NCBI RefSeq assembly: GCF_004765815.2
Contig: NZ_ML974129.1
Coordinates: 62,001 to 126,000, forward strand
Direction: 5' to 3'
Origin: Halorussus salinus
GTDB taxonomy: Archaea; Halobacteriota; Halobacteria; Halobacteriales; Haladaptataceae
Length of the DNA stretch: 64,000 nucleotides
Shown: positions 58,857 to 64,000 of the stretch, in pieces
Layout: every line of letters starts with the position of its first letter
Position numbering within the stretch: the stretch's first letter is position 1
Made by a program: the position numbers and the translations under genes
Notes under the pieces: model-generated
Told to the model about the DNA's origin: nothing
The model's input: the letters and a program-made list of their open reading frames with translations, nothing else
Database searches by the model: none

Positions 58857-59588
58857 ATGTCCGACGAGAATACAGACGACGAAGACATCGACGTGAACGT
58901 CGAAGACGACACCGTCGAGGAGGCCGAAATCGAAGACGTAGACGACGACGTGTCCGTCGAGGAGGAGCTCGACGTGGACGACGAGGGCGGCGTGACCGAG
59001 GAGGTGAACGTGGAGATCGCCGACGACGAGAAACTATCGGTCGAACAGGACGTGTCGGTCGAGACCGACGCCGACGCCGAGGCGGACCGCCTCTCGAAGG
59101 GCCGCGAGCGCCTCGGCGAGGAGGCCGACCGAGCGGTGGACCAGTTCGACCAAGGCATCGTGGACCTGCTGTCGTGGGTGCTGGACACCGAGACGCGGGC
59201 GCGAATCTATGTCTATCTCCGACAACAGCCTCACAGCACCAGCGAGGAGGTCGCCGAGGGCACCGGTCTCTACCCCTCGACGGTTCGGGAGTCGCTGGCG
59301 GAACTCCACGACGAGGAGAACGTAGAGCGCCGCAAGCGCGAGAGCGAGGGCGCGGGCAACAACCCCTACGAGTACACCGCCATCGCGCCGAGCGAACTCG
59401 TCGGCGGCATCGTCGGCCAGATTCAAGACGAACTCAACACCGTCTTCAATTTAGACGACCACCTCGAACCCGAGTCCGAGACCCCAGCGGAGACGGAACC
59501 GAGCGAACCGGTGAGCATCCGGGTCGAAGACGAAGAGGACGCGAGCGACGACGAGACGACCGGGGCCGACGACGAGGGCGACGAGTAA
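58857..59588 (+). CDS. Winged-helix (TrmB-like) regulator with long acidic N-terminus
   Basis: A 243-residue protein. Residues 1-75 are almost entirely acidic (Asp/Glu/Val repeats such as EEELDVDDEGGVTEEVNVE). A helix (LSKGRERLGEEADRAVDQFD) is followed by a winged helix (TRARIYVYLRQQPHSTSEEVAEG, LYPSTVRESLAELHDEENV) and a second acidic tail. The HTH resembles sugar-type TrmB and haloarchaeal DUF-type regulators. TATA CTTTTTACT (58817-58825) is 36 nt ahead of the ATG, and the -GTCCTCGTAGAGAGGAC- stretch between them forms a short inverted repeat (GTCCTC/GAGGAC). The target is unknown. Confidence 0.83.
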   Translation: MSDENTDDEDIDVNVEDDTVEEAEIEDVDDDVSVEEELDVDDEGGVTEEVNVEIADDEKLSVEQDVSVETDADAEADRLSKGRERLGEEADRAVDQFDQGIVDLLSWVLDTETRARIYVYLRQQPHSTSEEVAEGTGLYPSTVRESLAELHDEENVERRKRESEGAGNNPYEYTAIAPSELVGGIVGQIQDELNTVFNLDDHLEPESETPAETEPSEPVSIRVEDEEDASDDETTGADDEGDE

Positions 59589-59649
59589 AATTCGCTCCTC
59601 CGGCGGGTATTCCGAAGGCACTAAGCCGCGGGGCACCCTTCGCGGGGGT

Positions 59650-60138
59650 ATGAGGGTTGCCTTGGGCGGGACCTTCGACCCGGTCCACGACGGCCACCGC
59701 GCGCTGTTCGAGCGCGCGTTCGAACTCGGCGACGTGACGGTCGGTCTGACGAGCGACGAACTCGCGCCGAAGACGCGCCACGAGGACCGGTACGTCCGCC
59801 CGTTCGACGAGCGGAAGGCCGACTTGGAGACGGTCCTGTCGGGGTTCGCCGACGAGTACGACCGCGAGTTCGAGGTCCGAGAGTTGACCGAACCGACCGG
59901 TATCGCCACCGAGGAGCAGTTCGACGCCTTGGTGGTCTCGCCCGAGACGACCGACGGTGCCCAACGCATCAACGACATCCGCGCCGAGCGCGGGTTCGAC
60001 CCGCTGGAGGTCGAAGTCGTGGACCACGTTACGGCCGCGGACGGCGACATCATCTCCAGTACCCGCATCGTGAAGGGTGAAATCGACGAACACGGGAATC
60101 TCACGCCCGAACGCGACGGACGCGACGCGGAACGCTGA
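59650..60138 (+). CDS. coaD: Phosphopantetheine adenylyltransferase, archaeal type
   Basis: A 162-residue nucleotidyltransferase that adenylates 4'-phosphopantetheine in coenzyme A biosynthesis. The ATP motif GGTFDPVHDGH (HxGH-type) is at residues 6-16, and IISSTRIVKGEID at the C-terminus is the ISSTRI motif. The lysine in PKTRHEDRYVRPFDERKADL is conserved. Length matches archaeal CoaD. It lies next to the HTH gene on the same strand, with 61 bp between, and probably uses its own promoter. Confidence 0.96.
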   Translation: MRVALGGTFDPVHDGHRALFERAFELGDVTVGLTSDELAPKTRHEDRYVRPFDERKADLETVLSGFADEYDREFEVRELTEPTGIATEEQFDALVVSPETTDGAQRINDIRAERGFDPLEVEVVDHVTAADGDIISSTRIVKGEIDEHGNLTPERDGRDAER

Positions 60139-60213
60139 GCCGGATTCGGTCTTTGTCCGGAACTTCGGAGTCGAACCGGTAGCTTCGACTGTCGTCGCTC
60201 CCAACCGACTCGC

Positions 60214-60489
60214 ATGAGCGCACAGGAGACCACCGCGAACGGCATCACCGCGCGCTACCGCGAGACCGACGACGAGCGCCTGCTGGAGTTCGAGTCCGAC
60301 CGTTCGACCGCCGCCATCGCCCAGAACGTCGAGGGCTACGCCATGCTGAAGGTCCGCCCGACGGCCGACGGCGACGAACTCGAACGCTACTACGGGTTCG
60401 ACATGGCGCTGGACCACGCCGCGGAACTGCTCGGCGTCTCGCCCCACGACCTGCCGGTGCCCGACGGGGCCGACGACATGGGAATGTGA
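60214..60489 (+). CDS. Conserved small haloarchaeal protein, function unknown
   Basis: A 91-residue acidic protein (MSAQETTANGITARYRETDD). Its strands ARYRETDDERLLEFES and GYAMLKVRPTADGDELERYY are followed by a helix and the end ELLGVSPHDLPVPDGADDMG. No motif or membrane segment is seen. It resembles unnamed haloarchaeal DUF proteins (for example DUF7111). It stands alone downstream of coaD. Confidence 0.72.
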   Translation: MSAQETTANGITARYRETDDERLLEFESDRSTAAIAQNVEGYAMLKVRPTADGDELERYYGFDMALDHAAELLGVSPHDLPVPDGADDMGM

Positions 60490-60863
60490 CGGTTCGGAAC
60501 AACTATAGCATTCTTAGAAGCTTATTTTCATTCTCCAAGAGATTCTCTAGTTTCCTCCGGACGTGCGACCAGCGGCGCTCGCGCGGACCAGACGCGCCGG
60601 AGTCGCGCACGAAGGTTTAAATCCGAGAGCGGGACCAACTCGTCTCGGACGTTCCGGGTCGTCTCGGGCGAGCGACCCACAGTCCGACTAACCTGAGAGA
60701 GGGCTGAGCCAGTACGAACGACTGTGACCTCGGAGGTCGCGCTCGCTTCGCTCGCGCAACCGGCCGTTACCTCGCAGGCCACGAGCGACTGCCACGTGAA
60801 GAATTCGGGTCGGACGAACCCGGTTACGGAGCCGCGGGCACCGAATCGGTCGCCGAGCCTCGG
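60490..60863. other. 374-bp gap; TATA-like box but no gene recognised
   Basis: No convincing ORF is seen. An AAGGTTTAAATCC box at about 60612-60624 has the form of a haloarchaeal promoter and points to the right, toward a GC-rich segment (60640-60840) with no long open frame on the plus strand, which could encode a non-coding RNA. An AT-rich TTAGAAGCTTATTTTCATTC (60514-60533) after the preceding gene may be its terminator region. No SRP, RNase P or tRNA signature was found. Confidence 0.4.
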
Positions 60864-61541
60864 CTACCGGAAGGTCAGGTAGTGGCCGTCGGGGTCCCGG
60901 ACGCGCGTCCCGTCCTCAACTTCGGCGACCTCACAGGCCGCGTCGCGGACCGCGTCGGCCGCGGCCGCCGGGTCGTCGGCCGCGAACCCCACGTCGGCGT
61001 GGAGACCGCCGCGAGCGTCGGCGATGCCGAGGTGCGGCTCCCACAGTTCGAGGTCCACCGGCCCGCCGAGTCGGAGGCGACGGCGCTGGTCGCCCCTATC
61101 CACGACCTCGAAGCCCAGCGACCGGTAGAACGACTCGGCGCGCGCGAGGTCTTCGACTTCGAGAACTATCTCGAAGATGTCGGTGATGGCCTCCTCGCCC
61201 TCGCCGACGCCGCCGATTTCGACGCAGTTGCCGTCCGGGTCGTAGAAGTACAGCGACTTCGCGCCGCCGAAGTCGAACTCCGTGAGGTCGAACGACTCGC
61301 CGAGGAGGTCGTACCACTCGTCGTAGCGGTCGGGCGGCGTGGCGAAGGCGTAGTGGGTGTGGACCCCGCCGCGGGGCACCGCGCCGGGTTCCCGGAGGAC
61401 GAGGTTGGCCCCGCCCGCGTCGAAGACGACTTCGCCGTCCTCCTCGCGGACCACCGACAGGTCGAGGTGCGTCTCGTAGAATTCGCGGGCGCGGTCGAGA
61501 TACTTCGCTTCGAGCGCCAGCCAGCGCAGCCCCGAGAGCAT
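60864..61541 (-). CDS. Tandem VOC-domain protein (glyoxalase/dioxygenase superfamily)
   Basis: A 225-residue protein with two vicinal-oxygen-chelate modules. The first (LRWLALEAKYLDRAREFYET, then SLYFYDPDGNCVEIGG) is complete; the second starts IFEIVLEVEDLARAESFYRS and ends VRDPDGHYLTF. Metal-coordinating residues of the glyoxalase type (HYAF, E in VEIGG, H in LHADVGF) are plausible. The substrate is unknown. ATG 61541 is preferred over an extended in-frame start. It is divergent from the gene at 61640. Confidence 0.88.
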   Translation of the reverse strand: MLSGLRWLALEAKYLDRAREFYETHLDLSVVREEDGEVVFDAGGANLVLREPGAVPRGGVHTHYAFATPPDRYDEWYDLLGESFDLTEFDFGGAKSLYFYDPDGNCVEIGGVGEGEEAITDIFEIVLEVEDLARAESFYRSLGFEVVDRGDQRRRLRLGGPVDLELWEPHLGIADARGGLHADVGFAADDPAAAADAVRDAACEVAEVEDGTRVRDPDGHYLTFR

Positions 61542-61639
61542 GGGCGGGGATACGCACGCCCGGTGCTTAAACCCCCGACGCTCTCGCACCGCAGGACGCG
61601 TACAGGAGGGTTTTGTGGGTTCGGTCCGTACAGTCGGCT

Positions 61640-62317
61640 ATGCCGCTGAAGAAATCGGAGCCCGCGACGGAGTACGAGGAGATAAACCGGTGGGACGAGG
61701 GCGTCGGGTGGATAGCCCACCCCGACGAGACGATGTTGCGGGCCAGCCACGCGCTCGACACGGCGGCTGGCGTCTGGGCCGTAGACCCCGTGGACGCGCC
61801 GGGCGTGGACGACCTGTTCGCGGAGTTCGGCGACGTGGCGGGCGTCGTCGTCCTCCTGAACCGCCACTACCGGGACGCCGACGAGATAGCGCGCCGCCAC
61901 GACGTGCCGGTGTACGTCCCCGCGTTCTTCGACCGCGTGCCCGAGATGGAGGCCGACCTTCGGCGGTTCGACGCGACGTTGCCGGGCACGGACTACCGGA
62001 TGCTGAAGGTCGCCGACGCGTTCGGCTGGGAGGAGGCCGCCCTCTACGACGAGGCGGCGGGGACGCTGGTCGTCGCCGAGAGCGTCGGCAACGCGCCCTA
62101 CTTCACGACGCCGGGCGAGCGCATCGGCGTCCACCCGATGATGCGACTCACGCCGCCGTCGGCCCTGAAGGGGCTTCGACCGGAGCGCGTGCTGGTCGGG
62201 CACGGCCGGGGCGCGATGGACGACGCGACTCGCGCGTTGGACGACGCGCTCGGCGGCGCGCGACGACAGACGCCGAAGCTCTACGCCGAGAATCTGCGGA
62301 TGATACTGCGTCGGTGA
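61640..62317 (+). CDS. Metallo-beta-lactamase-fold-like protein lacking most metal ligands
   Basis: A 225-residue protein. The strand-helix order GWIAHPDETMLRASHALDTA, VAGVVVLLNRHYRDADEIAR, VPVYVPAFFDRVPEME and VLVGHGRGAMDDATRALDDA resembles the MBL fold. The HxHxDH metal signature is reduced to NRHYRDADEI, so hydrolase activity is doubtful. It begins 8 nt after a TACAG stretch and has no other clear family. A structural or binding role is possible; this is inference from pattern. Confidence 0.65.
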   Translation: MPLKKSEPATEYEEINRWDEGVGWIAHPDETMLRASHALDTAAGVWAVDPVDAPGVDDLFAEFGDVAGVVVLLNRHYRDADEIARRHDVPVYVPAFFDRVPEMEADLRRFDATLPGTDYRMLKVADAFGWEEAALYDEAAGTLVVAESVGNAPYFTTPGERIGVHPMMRLTPPSALKGLRPERVLVGHGRGAMDDATRALDDALGGARRQTPKLYAENLRMILRR

Positions 62318-62349
62318 CCGAACGGTTCGAAACTGACGAAACTCACCAG

Positions 62350-62358
62350 TAAATTTTT
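62350..62358 (+). promoter_or_regulatory. TATA box ahead of the 18-codon ORF and CHAT-like gene
   Basis: TAAATTTTT is centred about 31 nt before ATG 62385, so the transcript should start at or very near that ATG, leaderless. Confidence 0.55.
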
Positions 62359-62384
62359 GCAATTCCAGCACTAGGGTAGAAAAC

Positions 62385-62441
62385 ATGCGTTCCCTCCAAG
62401 GGGTACCGACGCGTGAGAAACGACTGGGGGTGTGGCAGTGA
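62385..62441 (+). CDS. 18-codon leader ORF overlapping the CHAT-like gene
   Basis: The ORF encodes MRSLQGVPTREKRLGVWQ and stops with TGA that overlaps the next gene's GTG (GTGA, shared bases 62438-62441). TATA spacing places its ATG at the 5' end of the transcript. It could be a real micro-protein or a translational leader whose translation is needed to reach the downstream GTG. No homology is recognised. Confidence 0.5.
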   Translation: MRSLQGVPTREKRLGVWQ

Positions 62442-64000
62442 CACTGTCGTTCGAGGCCGCGACGGAGCCGACCGGCCTCGAAATCCGGGACCGAATCGAG
62501 CGGCGCACGTACACTATCGGAACGTCGGGGTCGGTCTCCCCGACGCCGACCGACGCCGACGAGTTTCGGTTCCCGGTAGACGACGCGGTCGCCGTCACGA
62601 CCGACACGCTCGCGCTTCCGACGTTCGTCGCGTCGTACGTCCGCGACGCGACTGGTGGGATGCTCCTCGAAGTCGGGAGCGAGACCGACCGACGCCTTCC
62701 GGCGGGGTGCTACGGCGTCGAGTTGTGCGCGCCGATGAAACTCTATCTCGCCGTCGAGGGACCGATGAGAGTGACGGGGGCCGACGACGGGATTCGGTTC
62801 GGGTTCGAGTCGGCGACGACGGTTCGCGTCGGCGCGCGGTCCCACCACGAACGCCCGGCGGCGACGGTCACGACGACCGACGACCCCCGCGACGTGATGG
62901 CCGCGCTCTCGACGCTCGGGTCGGCGCTCAAGACGACCAGTCCCGAGCGGAGCTTTCCGACGTTGCGGGGCCACCCGCCCCTCGTGGAGTTGGGCGACGA
63001 GCTGTCGATTCCCGACGAACTCGCTCGCCCCGATACCGGCGTCCGCATCGAGTTGCCGCCCGAGCGCGGCCGGGCCTACGTCGCCGCACCGCTGGCGTTC
63101 TACCTCGGCGCGGAGTTAGTTCCCGTGACCGACGCGAGCGCGCCCCGCATCGTCACCGACGGGACTGCTCGTGCGGACGGGTTCGCCTACGACCTCGACG
63201 GGCCGAAGGGGTTCGAAGAGGAAGTGGCCAGAGTCCTCAAGCAGACGTTCCTGCTCGACTGCGTGACCCGAACGGAGGGCTACTACCCGGTGGCGCTCCA
63301 CGAGCGCGAGGCGCTCGACCCCGACGTGGGGCTGGACTTTGCGGCCCTCTACGACCGGTCGCTGGCCGAACGACTGGCCGCGTACCTCTCGGTCCCCTTC
63401 GAGGTGGTCGAGGACCAGATTCCGACGTGGAAGCTGACGACCCACGTCGAACCGACGCCCGAGAACGTCGCTACCGTGCCGTTTCTGGTGGACGACCTCG
63501 CGGTCGTCCGGACGCCCGCGTCCCGACGACCGACCCGGCGTACGACTACTTCGTCCGGCGAACTCGTGCGGGACGGCGACTTCACGCGAAGCTCCTCGGA
63601 GTCGGAGGACACGCGCCCGGTGGTCGAACCCGAGGGCAGCGACTCGGTCGAACAGGCGTGGATCGGCGACCACGCGCCGGTGGACGCCAGCAAGGCGACC
63701 CCGACCGCGTTCCGGAATCGGTTGGAACAGCGGTCGGAAGCCGAGGAGATCGAGATTTCGGTCGTCTGCAACGACACCGAAATGGACGAGGAGCGCGACA
63801 TCGCCGCCGAGGTGTACGGTTCTCGCGAGAGTTTACCGTTCGACGTGACGGTCCACCGCAACCTGCGGACCGACGAACTCCGCGCGGTGCTGGCCGACGA
63901 GACGGCGTTCCTCCACTACATCGGCCACATCGACGGGGCGGGCTTCGAATGTGCGGACGGCCACCTCGACGCCGGAGACGTGGACTCGGTGGGCGCGGAA
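62438..64000 (+). CDS. CHAT-domain (caspase-like) protein, 3' end cut by the window
   Basis: At least 521 codons, open to the last base. GTG 62438 is preferred (GTG 62432 is possible); no in-frame ATG lies upstream. The first ~370 residues are an unrecognised beta-rich region (LEIRDRIERRTYTIGTS and onward), followed by a Pro/Ser/Thr-rich linker. From about residue 440 the sequence (IEISVVCNDTEMDEERDIAA, then VTVHRNLRTDELRAVLADET) leads to AFLHYIGHIDGAGFECADGH, which fits the His motif of the CHAT/caspase-like superfamily (LHxxGH). The Cys of the dyad would lie beyond the window. CHAT proteins are peptidases or adaptor proteases, often in defence and signalling systems. Confidence 0.72.
   Translation, partial: MTLSFEAATEPTGLEIRDRIERRTYTIGTSGSVSPTPTDADEFRFPVDDAVAVTTDTLALPTFVASYVRDATGGMLLEVGSETDRRLPAGCYGVELCAPMKLYLAVEGPMRVTGADDGIRFGFESATTVRVGARSHHERPAATVTTTDDPRDVMAALSTLGSALKTTSPERSFPTLRGHPPLVELGDELSIPDELARPDTGVRIELPPERGRAYVAAPLAFYLGAELVPVTDASAPRIVTDGTARADGFAYDLDGPKGFEEEVARVLKQTFLLDCVTRTEGYYPVALHEREALDPDVGLDFAALYDRSLAERLAAYLSVPFEVVEDQIPTWKLTTHVEPTPENVATVPFLVDDLAVVRTPASRRPTRRTTTSSGELVRDGDFTRSSSESEDTRPVVEPEGSDSVEQAWIGDHAPVDASKATPTAFRNRLEQRSEAEEIEISVVCNDTEMDEERDIAAEVYGSRESLPFDVTVHRNLRTDELRAVLADETAFLHYIGHIDGAGFECADGHLDAGDVDSVGAE

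Noticed and set aside
60625-60840. SRP RNA or RNase P RNA
   Set aside because: The conserved SRP (GGTCAGGTCCGGAAGG-type) and RNase P (GAAAGTCC-type) cores are absent.
1-64000. CRISPR arrays, rRNA or tRNA genes, complete insertion sequences
   Set aside because: No regularly spaced direct repeats, no transposase gene and no rRNA/tRNA conserved cores were recognised by eye.

Overview
The window is a 64 kb piece of a haloarchaeal (class Halobacteria) chromosome. GC is high, with strong G/C bias at third codon positions. The proteins are acidic, TATA boxes sit about 25-35 nt ahead of start codons (many transcripts look leaderless), and the genes are typically archaeal: AglB, Nop5/fibrillarin, archaeal CoaD, bacterio-opsin-activator-type HTH proteins, a HalOD1 domain and haloarchaeal gamma-glutamylcysteine ligase. 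A Halorussus/Haladaptatus-like relative is a guess, not something the sequence proves. Both window edges cut genes: aglB on the left and a CHAT-type protease-like gene on the right.

Layout. 0-6 kb: the oligosaccharyltransferase aglB, then a DUF368 (PopT-like) membrane protein, a Bat-type HTH regulator and an extended SDR. 5.9-14.5 kb: a glycerol module, with glpABC plus a Cdc6-like ATPase on the minus strand, divergent from glpK plus a polytopic membrane protein. From memory, aglB and the glpABC-glpK cluster are also close together in Haloferax volcanii. 14.6-24.7 kb: housekeeping and small modules (arsR-acr3, phosphoglycolate phosphatase, cutA, pyrBI, secreted and hypothetical proteins, Nudix, a Tat-lipoprotein hydrolase, a COG1325 RNA-binding protein). 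24.7-30.4 kb: small zinc and HTH proteins, an SDR, and a beta-oxidation pair. 30.5-36 kb: an HMG-CoA-synthase-like/thiolase pair, a YeiH transporter and phenylacetate-CoA ligase. 36-44.6 kb: flavodoxin, a LiaF-like protein, thioesterases, a MaoC hydratase, CPBP protease, amidohydrolase and a PaaG-like hydratase. 44.6-47.3 kb: an AT-richer accessory island with a truncated phosphoesterase, a Tat-secreted orphan and tiny membrane proteins. 47.3-51.1 kb: an HTH regulator divergent from paaABCD and a separate zinc-ribbon PaaD piece. 51.3-54.6 kb: a giant secreted repeat protein. 55-64 kb: DNA repair (ogt), Hsp20, nop5-flpA, gshA, an HTH protein, coaD, a VOC protein, an MBL-like protein and the CHAT-like gene.

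How the genes work together. Phenylacetyl-CoA catabolism is spread over about 23 kb: paaK makes phenylacetyl-CoA, paaABCD epoxidises it, and the PaaG/PaaH/thiolase/MaoC/PaaI-type genes can finish the beta-oxidation-like steps. No PaaE reductase or PaaZ is seen. Glycerol enters through the candidate membrane protein, is phosphorylated by GlpK and oxidised by GlpABC.

The least explained signals are: two copies of a ~130-nt structured intergenic element whose long stem is kept by three compensatory changes; a 21-codon Cys-rich ORF with a perfect Shine-Dalgarno; an 18-codon ORF overlapping the start of the CHAT-like gene; tandem GTAAAG-N4-CTTTAC dyads; and an HMG-CoA-synthase-like protein lacking its catalytic Cys. 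No tRNA, rRNA, CRISPR array or intact insertion sequence was recognised.
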